Positions 52,154 to 60,960 of a stretch of 62,852 nt of DNA are shown piece after piece; positions within the stretch are counted from its first letter, which is position 1; the number at the start of each line of letters is the position of its first letter. The notes under the pieces are model-generated. The model worked only from the letters and a program-made list of their open reading frames with translations. It made no database searches and had not been told where the DNA came from. The position numbers and the translations under genes are program-made. Origin of the DNA: Nitrospiraceae bacterium UBA6905 (GTDB lineage Bacteria > Nitrospirota > Thermodesulfovibrionia > Thermodesulfovibrionales > UBA6898); contig DKBH01000051.1 in NCBI GenBank assembly GCA_002451165.1, positions 1-62,852 on the forward strand. Reading direction: 5' to 3'.

Positions 52154-53002
52154 ATGCCCTTGTCCCGCACCGGAAAGGCTGTCGTCCTTCTGAGCGGCGG
52201 CATTGATTCTTCGACAACGCTGGCGGTCGCTCATAAAGACGGTCATGAAATCTATGCCATGACCTTTGATTATCACCAGCGCCATGCTCGGGAACTTTCC
52301 TCGGCTCATCTGGTCGCTGAGGCGCTCGGTGTGGCAAAACATCTTGTAGTGAGATTCGACCTGAGGGATATCGGAGGGTCTGCACTCACAGCGGAAATTG
52401 AAGTCCCGAAGTCCGGGCAGACGACCACCTTCAAAAGGCCGGGAACGGCCGGCCTTCAGGACCCTGCCCCCGGCAGATCGTTAATCCCTGTAACCTATGT
52501 CCCCGCGCGCAATACGATATTTCTTTCCTTTGCGCTCGGCTGGGCAGAAGTGCTGGAGGCCGAAAACATTTATATCGGTGCGACTGCAGTCGACTACAGC
52601 GGCTATCCTGACTGCAGACCTGCCTATTTGAACGCCTTTGAGCAGATGGCAAACCTTGCGACCAGGGCTTCGGTCGAAGGCAAGCTGCATTTTCGCATCA
52701 GAGCGCCTCTTGTCTCCTTGTCCAAGGCCGAAATAATTCGCACGGGGCTTGATCATGGTTTAGACTATAGTCTCACCTGGAGTTGTTATGATCCGCAGCC
52801 CCTCAGGAGGGCAGGAGGCGCAGGACGACAGCTCGGACAAGAGCCTGCGGATGATAGTCAATTTATACCCTGCAGGCGCTGCGACAGCTGCCTGCTGCGG
52901 GAAAAAGGGTTTAGAGAAGCAGGGATTGCAGATCCCTTGATCGAAAAGGTAGCAGAAAACCAGATAGAGGAGGGACACGATGACAGAGAAGCTCTCGCAT
53001 GA
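52154..53002 (+). CDS. queC: 7-cyano-7-deazaguanine synthase
   Basis: A 282-residue PP-loop enzyme. The ATP-binding SGGIDSST motif is near residue 14. Other motifs are AMTFDYHQRHARE, TYVPARNTIFLS, GATAVDYSGYPDCRP and the zinc-binding Cys set (SCYDP ... PCRRCDSC). It makes preQ0 for queuosine. Length exceeds the usual 220-230 because of two insertions (about residues 84-105 and 235-255). It overlaps the next small gene by 23 bases. Confidence 0.94.
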   Translation: MPLSRTGKAVVLLSGGIDSSTTLAVAHKDGHEIYAMTFDYHQRHARELSSAHLVAEALGVAKHLVVRFDLRDIGGSALTAEIEVPKSGQTTTFKRPGTAGLQDPAPGRSLIPVTYVPARNTIFLSFALGWAEVLEAENIYIGATAVDYSGYPDCRPAYLNAFEQMANLATRASVEGKLHFRIRAPLVSLSKAEIIRTGLDHGLDYSLTWSCYDPQPLRRAGGAGRQLGQEPADDSQFIPCRRCDSCLLREKGFREAGIADPLIEKVAENQIEEGHDDREALA

Positions 53003-53258
53003 GGAATTCGTAAGAAAAGCGATTGTCAGCCTGAGAAAGGAAGGATTCAAGGGCATCCATACGGTATACTCCGGGTTCAATGAAGCCTTCAAGAAATATT
53101 TTGAAGGGGAAAACCCCGTTGAGGTAACGAACCGGCTTGCCCAGGAGGGAAAGATCGTGATCAGGCCGGTAAAAGGCGGGGTCATGCTCTATCTTCCCGA
53201 AGAATCCCCGGGGGGGAGAAGTGCTGATGATGCCCTCCGCGCCATGGGTCTCAAATGA
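52980..53258 (+). CDS. Small protein of unknown function next to selA
   Basis: A 92-residue protein with EEFVRKAIVSLRKEGFKGIHTVYSGFNEAFKKYF followed by VEVTNRLAQEGKIVIRPVKGG: a helix-turn-helix-like, winged-helix-like pattern. No family is recognised. It overlaps queC by 23 bases and selA by four, so translation is coupled to selA. A nucleic-acid-binding role is possible. Confidence 0.72.
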   Translation: MTEKLSHEEFVRKAIVSLRKEGFKGIHTVYSGFNEAFKKYFEGENPVEVTNRLAQEGKIVIRPVKGGVMLYLPEESPGGRSADDALRAMGLK

Positions 53259-54664
53259 AAAAGAAAAAGGACGCGCCGTCCTCTCCTCTCGCTGCCCTTC
53301 CTTCCGTCGATGAGATCCTGAAGAGCCGGGAAGGAGCAGCATGGCTTGCGGCCTTTCCACGGTACGTCGTGCTTCAGGCTGTCCGTGAGGTCATAGCCGG
53401 CGAGCGGAAGCAAATCCGGGACGGTATGCAGTCCCCCAATCCTCTGTCAGAGCTCTTCTCGGCAATCGAGAAACGGATACATGCTTTGGCGTCATATAGC
53501 CTGCAGCCGGTGATAAACGCCACGGGTATCGTTCTGCATACGAACCTCGGGAGGGCGGTGCTTTCGGAACGCGCCCTTGAGAACGTCATTGCAGCAAGCA
53601 AGGGTTATTCCAATCTCGAATACGATCTCGCCTCAGGGAAACGGGGAAAGCGGCATGTACATACCGGAAGTATCCTTCGGCAGCTGATCGGAGCAGAAGA
53701 TGCGCTCATCGTCAACAATAATGCAGCTGCAGTGTTCCTTTGCCTCAATACGATCGCAAAAGACCGGGAGGTAATCGTATCGCGCGGAGAGCTCGTGGAA
53801 ATCGGCGGGTCCTTCCGGATACCCGACGTCATGACTGCCAGCGGGGCGGTGCTCCGGGAGATCGGAACGACGAACAAGACCCATCTTCAGGATTACAGCG
53901 CTGCAATCTGCGAAAAAACAGGACTCATTCTCAAGGTTCACCAGTCGAATTATAAAATGATCGGATTCACGGCGGATGTCCCGATCAGCGAACTGGTGAA
54001 ACTCGGCAACAACCATGCCGTCCCGGTCATGTATGATCTCGGGAGCGGCAACTTGATTGATCTGAAGCCGTACGGCATATATTCTGAGCCTTCGGTACAG
54101 GAAGTCCTCAGCACCGGGGTTGATCTCATCTCCTTCAGCGGTGACAAACTCCTGGGCGGACCGCAGGGCGGTATCATTGTCGGAAGAAAGGACCTTGTCG
54201 AAAAGATCCGTAAGAATCCGCTTGCGCGTGCAGTGCGGACCGACAAGATGACGATCGCCGCTTTTGAGGCCACGTTCATGGAATATCTTGATCCCGAACA
54301 GGCGATGAAACGCATACCGGTACTGAACATGCTCTTCCAGCCTGTGGAATCGATACGGGAGAGGGCCAGGAAATTGGCAGCAGGCCTGCGCAGGCAGGGA
54401 GCTGCTGCCGCCATCAGCGTTGTCAGGGATGTATCCAGGGCCGGCGGTGGCTCATTGCCTGATGCCTCGTTCGATACCTTTGCCGTAGCTATTATCCCGT
54501 CGGACATCACGGTAAATGACTTGGAAAAACGGCTGAGGTCGGGTCCGCTGCCGGTCATTGCCCGCATCAGGGAAGATGCGCTTCTGCTCGATGCCCGCAC
54601 GATACGGGGCAACGACGTGCAGCGTCTGACTAAAATCGTATCTGCAGCGCTGTCCGCGGCTTGA
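53255..54664 (+). CDS. selA: L-seryl-tRNA(Sec) selenium transferase
   Basis: A 469-residue PLP enzyme that turns Ser-tRNA(Sec) into Sec-tRNA(Sec). Motifs are NATGIVLHTNLGRA, NNNAAAVFLCLN, GSGNLIDL and the PLP lysine in SFSGDKLLGGPQGGII. It precedes selB by 74 bases. No tRNA-Sec gene and no selenoprotein gene is found in the window. Confidence 0.97.
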   Translation: MKKKKDAPSSPLAALPSVDEILKSREGAAWLAAFPRYVVLQAVREVIAGERKQIRDGMQSPNPLSELFSAIEKRIHALASYSLQPVINATGIVLHTNLGRAVLSERALENVIAASKGYSNLEYDLASGKRGKRHVHTGSILRQLIGAEDALIVNNNAAAVFLCLNTIAKDREVIVSRGELVEIGGSFRIPDVMTASGAVLREIGTTNKTHLQDYSAAICEKTGLILKVHQSNYKMIGFTADVPISELVKLGNNHAVPVMYDLGSGNLIDLKPYGIYSEPSVQEVLSTGVDLISFSGDKLLGGPQGGIIVGRKDLVEKIRKNPLARAVRTDKMTIAAFEATFMEYLDPEQAMKRIPVLNMLFQPVESIRERARKLAAGLRRQGAAAAISVVRDVSRAGGGSLPDASFDTFAVAIIPSDITVNDLEKRLRSGPLPVIARIREDALLLDARTIRGNDVQRLTKIVSAALSAA

Positions 54665-54738
54665 CTGCCCATCGGTCGGCTGCAGCATAGCGGAAACAAT
54701 ATTATCATGACCTCTATTGTCAGGAAAGACAACATAGC

Positions 54739-56622
54739 ATGCGCTATGTGATCCTCGGCACAGCCGGCCATATCGATCATGGCAAAAGTTCGCTGGTCAA
54801 GGCGCTCACCGGCATTGATCCTGACCGTTTGAAAGAAGAGAAAGAACGGGGGATAACCATCGATATCGGGTTCGCTGACCTTGCATACCCTGATGACGGG
54901 CTGACTGTCGGCATCGTAGATGTCCCCGGCCATGAGAAGCTCATCAGCAACATGCTCGCAGGTGCCGGCGGTATCGACATGGTGCTCATGGTCATCGCAG
55001 CCGACGAGGGCATCATGCCGCAGAGCCGCGAACATCTCGCGATCTGCGACCTTCTGAACATACAGTCAGGGCTCATTGCGATCACCAAGGCAGACCTTGT
55101 CGAGAAAGAATGGCTCGGCCTCGTCGCTGATGAGATCAGTTCTTTCGTAGCGGGTACGTTTCTTGAGAACGCACCGGTCATTGCAGTCTCTGCGAAAACA
55201 GGTGAGAACCTCGATCTCCTGAAAAAAGAGATTCTGACCCTCGCCCTGACCATCACCCCCAAGACATCGGGCGGTCTCTTCAGGCTACCGATCGATCGGG
55301 TCTTCACGCTGAAAGGATTCGGGACCGTGGTGACCGGAACTGCGGTCTCAGGCATGATCACCGTCGATGAGCCGCTCGATATCCTGCCGCGGGGCATCAC
55401 GACCAGGGTGCGGGGGCTGCACAGCCATGGCAAGGCGATCACCAAGGCATATGCAGGCCAGCGTGTTGCGATTAACCTGCAGGGCGTGAATAAAGACGAC
55501 CTCAGACGAGGAGATGTTGCCGTGGCTCCTGCAAGCTTCACACCGACGAAGACCCTTGATCTCTCGCTGGACTTGCTCAAGGATGTGCCGCCGCTCAAGA
55601 ACCGGAGCCTCGTCCATTTTTATACCGGCACGTCCGAAACCGTGGCGCGGGTCATCCTTTACGAGCAGGAAGAGCTGAAGGCGGGAGAACACTGTTTCTG
55701 CCAGTTCCGGCTCCAGGACCCTGTCGTTGCCATGGCTGGTGACCGGTATATCATCAGAAGATTTTCTCCTCTCCAGACATTGGGAGGAGGTGCCATCCTT
55801 GACCCCGCACCCGGCAGGAGAAGAAGAAAAGACGGCATTCAGGATCTCGTCATTTACCAGAACGGTCAGCTTGGAGAAAAGCTTGCGCTGAAGATAGAGA
55901 AGGCCGGCCTCAGCGGGATTTCTCTATCTTCTCTTAACGCCTGGGTCAATGCAGACCGTCCGGCAATTCAGCAGGCGCTCGGCTCCCTGGAGCGGACGGG
56001 CACCGTGATACGTCATGAAGACATCCTTATCCATACCCATGCCTTTGAGCTCATGAACACCAGGGTGCGGGAGCTGGTCAGGGCCTTCCATAAGGAGAAC
56101 CCGCTGAAGCCTGGCATGGCAAAAGAGGAGGTCAGGAATCATCTGAACGTGGACACAAAGCTCTTCAACTTTCTGCTCACCTCGCTGAAGGACGTCATTG
56201 TGGACAAGGACCTGCTCAGACTGAAGACCTTCACGGTCGCCCTATCCGGAGCTGCAGAAGCCCACAAGACAAAGATCCTTGAGCTGCTCATCAAAGGGGG
56301 ATTTCAGCCACCCACCAAACAGGAAATGGCGGAGATTCTCAACATGGGCTTGAAAGAGATATCCGACATCCTGACTATCCTGGCAAAGGAACGGAGTGTG
56401 TCAAGGATCAGTGAGTCTATCTACCTGTCGGCTGCAGCCTACGAGCAGATGATCTCCCTGCTCAGAGCGTTTTTTGCGAGGAAGCCCGAACTCACGGTGG
56501 CGGAGTTCCGGGACCTGCTCAATACGTCGCGCAAATTTGCCCTCCCCTTCCTCGAGCATCTTGATGCGGCGAAGGTCACCCTCCGGCTCGGTGATGTTCG
56601 CAAGTTCTTGCTCAAGGGCTAA
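54739..56622 (+). CDS. selB: Selenocysteine-specific elongation factor SelB
   Basis: A 627-residue translation GTPase. G1 is GTAGHIDHGKSSLVKAL, followed by RGITIDIGF, VDVPGHEKLI and ITKADL. Three beta-barrel domains follow, then C-terminal winged helices (from about residue 390) that read the SECIS hairpin of selenoprotein mRNAs. Length fits the family. Probably cotranscribed with selA. Confidence 0.97.
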   Translation: MRYVILGTAGHIDHGKSSLVKALTGIDPDRLKEEKERGITIDIGFADLAYPDDGLTVGIVDVPGHEKLISNMLAGAGGIDMVLMVIAADEGIMPQSREHLAICDLLNIQSGLIAITKADLVEKEWLGLVADEISSFVAGTFLENAPVIAVSAKTGENLDLLKKEILTLALTITPKTSGGLFRLPIDRVFTLKGFGTVVTGTAVSGMITVDEPLDILPRGITTRVRGLHSHGKAITKAYAGQRVAINLQGVNKDDLRRGDVAVAPASFTPTKTLDLSLDLLKDVPPLKNRSLVHFYTGTSETVARVILYEQEELKAGEHCFCQFRLQDPVVAMAGDRYIIRRFSPLQTLGGGAILDPAPGRRRRKDGIQDLVIYQNGQLGEKLALKIEKAGLSGISLSSLNAWVNADRPAIQQALGSLERTGTVIRHEDILIHTHAFELMNTRVRELVRAFHKENPLKPGMAKEEVRNHLNVDTKLFNFLLTSLKDVIVDKDLLRLKTFTVALSGAAEAHKTKILELLIKGGFQPPTKQEMAEILNMGLKEISDILTILAKERSVSRISESIYLSAAAYEQMISLLRAFFARKPELTVAEFRDLLNTSRKFALPFLEHLDAAKVTLRLGDVRKFLLKG

Positions 56623-56709
56623 TCGGGACGCATGTCCCTCTGCAGAATACTAGTTTTCACGTTATCTTGCTGCGTTATAATTGAGGTACTACAATCCTGA
56701 GGGGGGAAG

Positions 56710-57174
56710 ATGAAGAACATCGCGTTGCTGCTTGTGGGATTCCTCGGACTCCTTTGTTTTTCTCATATTGCTGCTGCAGAAGATCCAAAAAGCTTCGAAG
56801 AGGTTGTCACCAAACTTGAGTCCCTAAAGGGCGAGAAAGAATGGAACCCCAATTATCAGGATCCCGGAGCCGCGCCGGATCTCATCGATTACCAGCGCAA
56901 CTATATACGGGAAATCAAAGGCAAAAGAGTTTCCGGTGCTGGCACAGTAACAAACCTTACCGGTTCACCATCTTCGTCCTCGGGCAAGGTTCTGATTCTT
57001 GCGCCCGGGAGCAGTCCTGTAAAGGGGTATAATGTTGTACTGATTGTCGACCAGGAAGACCGCGCCAGTCTTAAGCCGGGGGATAAAGTGACCTTTACCG
57101 GTACCATGGGAAATGTCAGTAACTGGCGCGGTGTGAGCATTGATGTGAAAGGGTCGTTCAAAAAGATAGACTGA
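56710..57174 (+). CDS. Exported OB-fold-like protein of unknown function
   Basis: A 154-residue protein with a signal peptide (IALLLVGFLGLLCFSHIAAA). The mature part has beta-strand patterns of an OB-like fold (GKRVSGAGTVTNLTG, GYNVVLIVDQEDRASLKPGDKVTFTGTMGNVSNWRGVSIDVKG). GGGGGG and AAG lie before the ATG. It is likely periplasmic. The function is unknown. Confidence 0.75.
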   Translation: MKNIALLLVGFLGLLCFSHIAAAEDPKSFEEVVTKLESLKGEKEWNPNYQDPGAAPDLIDYQRNYIREIKGKRVSGAGTVTNLTGSPSSSSGKVLILAPGSSPVKGYNVVLIVDQEDRASLKPGDKVTFTGTMGNVSNWRGVSIDVKGSFKKID

Positions 57175-57455
57175 TCATTGCCACTGTACGACATATGCAA
57201 AAAGGTCATGCTACGCCGTAGCGACAGGGACTACAGGGAGCCTTTATGTATTTCTCTACATCAAGACCTAATGCAAGCACATGACGATGCGCCTTTCGCC
57301 TCTGAGCTGATAGACACGCGCAGCTCTGCCTATTCTAGACTTCCAGAGGAAATCTGCTTAAAGACTGATTGCGACTAACACCATGCCATACGGAACATGA
57401 AACTCATCAAGACTACTTCTAGAAATGCGTAATATCCTCTTTGGAGATGCCCGAA
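57175..57455. other. Stretch without a recognisable gene
   Basis: One frame (57178-57378) is open with a TTG start but has no ribosome binding site or family resemblance. No tRNA-like fold was found here, although selA and selB are nearby. Confidence 0.5.
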
Positions 57456-57491
57456 GAAAAAGGGAGACAGGCCATATCCGACGTGTCTCCC
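57456..57491 (-). terminator. Intrinsic terminator of the beta-helix protein gene
   Basis: GGGAGAC (57462-57468) pairs with GTCTCCC (57485-57491); on the minus strand the stem is followed by a T tract. The gene stop is 27 bases upstream. Confidence 0.75.
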
Positions 57492-57517
57492 TATTGGTTC
57501 GTTGTAATAGACTTGTA

Positions 57518-58780
57518 TCAGGGGGTGACACTTATATCATCCTGCAAGTTGCCGGCGACAACAGAGTCAGCCGATATGTTCAGCGTAACTGCTCCGCTTC
57601 GATTCCATATTCCGCCGCCAAAAGAGGCAGATGCAAAGTTGTAGGTAACACTGCTCAGGTTGTTGATGGTTATGGTCATGGGGTCAGTCCCCTTCTGCAG
57701 ATACATGCCTCCACCGAAACCTCCGAAACTGCCGACAGCTGAGTTCTCGGTGATCGTGCAGCCGCTGAAGGTCGCATTGGCTGATATGGCGTAGACGCCG
57801 CCACCAAAACTACCAAAGCCGGTGGCAGTATTATTGGCAATCTTCGTATTGACAATAATTGCATTGGGTACTAGCGCCATATAGAGCCCTGCCCCAGCTG
57901 AGCCAGGTTCGTCCAACGATGTCACTGAGTCTGCAACATTGCCCAGAATCTTAGAGGACTTTATCTTTACGGTGGCTGTCCCTGCAATCACAACGCCGCC
58001 ACCAACAGCTACATCATTTATGTCTGCCGTTTCTGCGATATTGGAAACAAAGTTGTTTGCAACTTTTGTCTTGATCATCTTAAAGGATATGTCAGAGAGG
58101 CTGACAACGCCTCCTCCCGCTGCCGATGTTCCCAAATTATAGAGTTCGTTCTGGATCACACGGCTCGAAACAATCTTGAGATTGCCAAGCAAACTGGCTA
58201 TTCCACCGCCAAGCTGGGCATAGGATATATTGTTTGTGATGGTGCAGCCGTTAACGACGACCGTTGCACCCTTGATGGTTGCGGCATCAGGATAATTTAA
58301 TATACCCCCGCCTGCATAGATGCCAGGGAATACAAATCCGTTTTGGATCTTCAGCCCAACGAAGTTCACAATATTCGTGATAGGCCCGAAAACATGGAAC
58401 ACCCGGTCGCTGTGATGGCCGTCAACTACCGTCAATGCTGCTCCCTTGCCCTTGATCGTAACGCTGTCTGTTATATCGAGGTCACCAGTCGCCGCAAGGT
58501 CTTCATCTGCACCGGTGAGTGTCAGGCGGTAGACTCCCACCTTCAGCTTGATCACATCAGCACCGGCAAGGGCATTTGCCTCCTGTATGGCAGCCCTGAG
58601 CGTGCAAACTCCTGTTAGCGTCATACAAACTCCATTGCCAGGAGCAGCATCAACAATGTCATCCGTGCTGTTGACCTTGAATGTGGCTGCCTCAGCCCCC
58701 TGTGAAACAGAAAGCACTAGTGCCATACAACAGAACAGTAGTATTACGGACAACATCTTGTTTACCATCATTTTTTTCAT
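57518..58780 (-). CDS. Secreted parallel beta-helix protein with CSLREA-type N-terminal domain
   Basis: A 420-residue protein. A signal peptide (SVILLFCCMALVLSVSQGAEA) precedes a CSLREA-type domain (FKVNSTDDIVDAAPGNGVC ... CTLRAAIQEANAL). Repeated GGG(I/V) turns (AGGGILNY, LGGGIASL, AGGGVVSL, FGGGVYAI, FGGGMYL, FGGGIWNR) mark the coils of a right-handed beta-helix similar to polymorphic outer-membrane proteins. No C-terminal sorting or autotransporter domain is seen. Likely a surface or secreted adhesin-like protein. GGAGGG precedes the start. Confidence 0.88.
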   Translation of the reverse strand: MKKMMVNKMLSVILLFCCMALVLSVSQGAEAATFKVNSTDDIVDAAPGNGVCMTLTGVCTLRAAIQEANALAGADVIKLKVGVYRLTLTGADEDLAATGDLDITDSVTIKGKGAALTVVDGHHSDRVFHVFGPITNIVNFVGLKIQNGFVFPGIYAGGGILNYPDAATIKGATVVVNGCTITNNISYAQLGGGIASLLGNLKIVSSRVIQNELYNLGTSAAGGGVVSLSDISFKMIKTKVANNFVSNIAETADINDVAVGGGVVIAGTATVKIKSSKILGNVADSVTSLDEPGSAGAGLYMALVPNAIIVNTKIANNTATGFGSFGGGVYAISANATFSGCTITENSAVGSFGGFGGGMYLQKGTDPMTITINNLSSVTYNFASASFGGGIWNRSGAVTLNISADSVVAGNLQDDISVTP

Positions 58781-58813
58781 GATATGCCCTCCTTAGATTT
58801 ATATGATTGGAAT

Positions 58814-58843
58814 AAAAAAGAGCAGGCTGCGGTTACGGCCTGC
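58814..58843 (-). terminator. Intrinsic terminator after the S74-tail gene
   Basis: GCAGGC (58822-58827) pairs with GCCTGC (58838-58843) and the minus strand runs into six Ts. It separates the S74-tail gene from the beta-helix gene. Confidence 0.8.
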
Positions 58844-58873
58844 CCGTGGTTTTAGAGACAGTCATTACAACCT

Positions 58874-59320
58874 CTATTTCAATTGTTCTATTTCGGCCTT
58901 AAGTTGCTTTATCTGCTCCTGCTGTTCCTTGATCGCCTGAACAAGGACAGGCGTTATAGCCCCATAATCTAAGCCCGTGGCATATTCCCCATCCGGTTCA
59001 TAGGCAACTATCTCAGGGATCACCTTACCGACTTCTTCTGCGATATATCCCATGCCATGCTTGCCGCCATGAGCGTCGTCCCAGTCAAAGTATACTCCCC
59101 TTATGCTCATTACCTTATCCAAAGCATTATCAATTTCTTCAATGTTTGTTTTCCATCTAATTGAAGATGCATCCCCGTAATGCACACCAGGGCCCTCAGC
59201 ATAAGAATCATATGCCTGACCATATCCACGGACACCAATGCCAGAGGTGCCAGAGGCAAAGCCCTGAACGCCAATGCCAGAATCGCCATTTGCATTGAAC
59301 GTGCCACCGTAATTGGTCAC
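58874..59320 (-). CDS. C-terminal part of frameshifted surface protein, with S74 intramolecular chaperone domain
   Basis: The 148-residue frame holds the end of the third 27-residue repeat (MTNYGGTFNANGDSGIG) and an S74/endosialidase-type chaperone (SSIRWKTNIEEIDNALDKV, YFDWDDAHGGKHGMGYIAEEV, GLDYGAITPVLVQAIKEQQE) with a final coiled coil. Such domains trimerise fibre proteins and then often cleave themselves. It overlaps the upstream frame by four bases and is not a natural start, since it begins inside a repeat. Confidence 0.85.
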   Translation of the reverse strand: MTNYGGTFNANGDSGIGVQGFASGTSGIGVRGYGQAYDSYAEGPGVHYGDASSIRWKTNIEEIDNALDKVMSIRGVYFDWDDAHGGKHGMGYIAEEVGKVIPEIVAYEPDGEYATGLDYGAITPVLVQAIKEQQEQIKQLKAEIEQLK

Positions 59321-59503
59321 AGCTCCAGTGCGGTTGCGTATCCATAGACACCACGACCAGAATCGCCATCCGCATAGAACTCGCCACCATAATTAATCGC
59401 AGCTCCGGTAGTAGAAGCCTGGCCATAGACACCACGACCAGAATTACCGTCCGCATAGAACTGGCCACCGTAATTGGTAACAGCTCCAGTAGTTACGGCA
59501 TAT
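59262..59503 (-). repeat. Three tandem 81-base (27-codon) repeats, last junction one base short
   Basis: Copies start at 59423, 59342 and 59262 in plus coordinates. The first interval is 81 bases, the second 80, which locates a one-base loss. Each unit encodes TGAVTNYGGQFYADGNSGRG or a close variant. Confidence 0.8.
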
Positions 59504-60294
59504 CCCGAGATGCCGCTGCCCCAAATATTAGTATTCGTACTCGATATGACGCCACCTCCTGAAACGGACCCCGTTAGAGAAAGAGGAACATCAACACTGA
59601 GTGTCACATCGCCTGATGTCCCTCCGCCGGCCAGCCCTGTGCCTACGGTGACTGCGGTAATATCTCCGCCTGCCGTTCCGGCGACCGGCTCACAGGTCAC
59701 AGAACCATTTTGATTGATTGCCCGTATGGCATTGGATGCCCCGCAGGTCCCGGTCACCCTGTTTTGAATCGCTGTCGTGTCTACGGAAACAGTATCAGCG
59801 CCCAAGGTGATTCCAGTTCCTGCCCCTATATCCAGGGTAACTGCACCGGTGCCGCCGCCCGTAAGCCCGCCGCCCGCTGTAATCGTGGTGACCGTGCCGC
59901 CCGGTACCACCGCATTACTGGATGCGCTCCAAAGAGAATAGGGAACCACCCCGAGCATCTCCCTCGAGCCCACCACCTTGTAGGTGCCATTTGCCTTCTT
60001 CTTTTCGACCTGGACATAGTACTGCTGGGAAAAGTTGACTCCCGAAAGAGATATTGTGTCACCCAGATAAGTCTTGATCTTTGCGCTGCTCAAGTAGACA
60101 GTCTTTTCCTCTGACCAATAGGTACAGCTACCGGCCACGGGGTCGTCGCAGAGCGAAAATCTCAGGGTATAGTCCTTCGGATATGGCAAGGTGGTCTTCT
60201 TGGTGTACGGAATCTGCTCAAGCGGTACAGCCAAGGCAGATGTTGCAACCATAGTAAGTACAATTGACGCAAAAAATAATAGCTTTGCCTTCAT
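59317..60294 (-). CDS. N-terminal part of frameshifted surface protein with glycine-rich repeats
   Basis: A signal peptide (LLFFASIVLTMVATSALA) starts at ATG 60294, preceded by AAGGGGG. A roughly 120-residue globular part follows (TLRFSLCDDPVAGSCTYW), then collagen-like or fibre-like Gly/Thr-rich repeats (VTTITAGGGLTGGGTGAVTL, ITAVTVGTGLAGGGTSGDVT) and 27-residue units ending GVYGQAS and GVYGYAT. The frame stops at ALEL because one base is missing at the third repeat. The c-di-GMP-type riboswitch lies 99 bases upstream. Confidence 0.85.
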   Translation of the reverse strand: MKAKLLFFASIVLTMVATSALAVPLEQIPYTKKTTLPYPKDYTLRFSLCDDPVAGSCTYWSEEKTVYLSSAKIKTYLGDTISLSGVNFSQQYYVQVEKKKANGTYKVVGSREMLGVVPYSLWSASSNAVVPGGTVTTITAGGGLTGGGTGAVTLDIGAGTGITLGADTVSVDTTAIQNRVTGTCGASNAIRAINQNGSVTCEPVAGTAGGDITAVTVGTGLAGGGTSGDVTLSVDVPLSLTGSVSGGGVISSTNTNIWGSGISGYAVTTGAVTNYGGQFYADGNSGRGVYGQASTTGAAINYGGEFYADGDSGRGVYGYATALEL

Positions 60295-60392
60295 GTTGTC
60301 CCCCTTGAGTGATGTGATACGGAATATTTTCGGCATTGCAAGCCTTACGGTCATGAAGTAATGAGGCTGCTTCTTATCCCCCTTTATGAAAA

Positions 60393-60510
60393 CGATAAAG
60401 CCTGACTCACCTTCAGATTTCCACTGTCCTTCGGCAACCCGGCTGTCTTATGCTTACTGATAAGACCCGTTACTTTCCGCCTGCCCCTCACAGGGCGTTT
60501 GGCTTTATCG
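60393..60510 (-). promoter_or_regulatory. GEMM-I (cyclic di-GMP/cGAMP) riboswitch upstream of the S74-tail gene
   Basis: The minus strand has AGCCAAACGCC, a P2-like hairpin, GGAAAGTAACGGGTCT, a variable hairpin, and AGACAGCCGGGTTGCCGAAG. The last block is the highly conserved 3' half of GEMM-I RNAs. An outer stem, CGATAAAGCC with GGCTTTATCG, encloses the element and the latter is followed by TTTT, so it may also serve the expression platform. The base at the position of Vc2 G20 appears to be A. Control of the downstream surface protein is inferred. Confidence 0.75.
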
Positions 60511-60960
60511 GGGAATGGCAAATTGTTTAATTTGCTCTTTTGATTCTTGATGGGATGGCGTGATCCCCTGTTACCTTCTCTTAGCTTACTTGTACCACGA
60601 GAAACGTGACATATCAATCAGGTAATTTCAGCTATGAGGCAACGTACATCTATGAGTTTAAAGAAATGTCAGCTCTTTGATTGTGATTTGCTCTAGAAAT
60701 GTTTACTCATTTACTGCTCAAATCAACACGCTTCACCGATAATATTTTGTTTATCAGCAGGAGGTGTAACAGGTTGCCCAAATACCTTTCATTTCAATCA
60801 GCCATTTGCGGATAACGACATGTACTCCGCACTTTTTAAGCGTGGCCCAGGGCTGCGGTTTCCAGCTTGCTATAAGCAAGAGGGACAAGAAAGACATGGC
60901 AATCTCAATCTGTTAAAGTTGAATTGGCGACTCAATTTATAACAGAAAGGACAAATTACC
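60511..60960. other. Stretch without protein gene; probable left flank of the IS110 element
   Basis: Only short frames are found. A hairpin (CTTGC-tata-GCAAG near 60870) and AAAGGA at 60948-60953 lie ahead of the transposase ATG. IS110-group elements encode their guide (bridge) RNA in the non-coding end next to the transposase gene, so this stretch may contain its remnant. Confidence 0.4.

Noticed and set aside
54665..54738. tRNA-Sec gene between selA and selB
   Set aside because: The gap is 74 bases, too short for the roughly 95-base Sec tRNA, and has no cloverleaf.
57178..57378. 66-codon frame after the OB-fold gene
   Set aside because: TTG start, no ribosome binding site, no family resemblance.
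60384..60617. A 77-codon minus-strand frame upstream of the surface protein gene
   Set aside because: It covers the GEMM riboswitch; its codons follow from the RNA structure and it matches no protein family.
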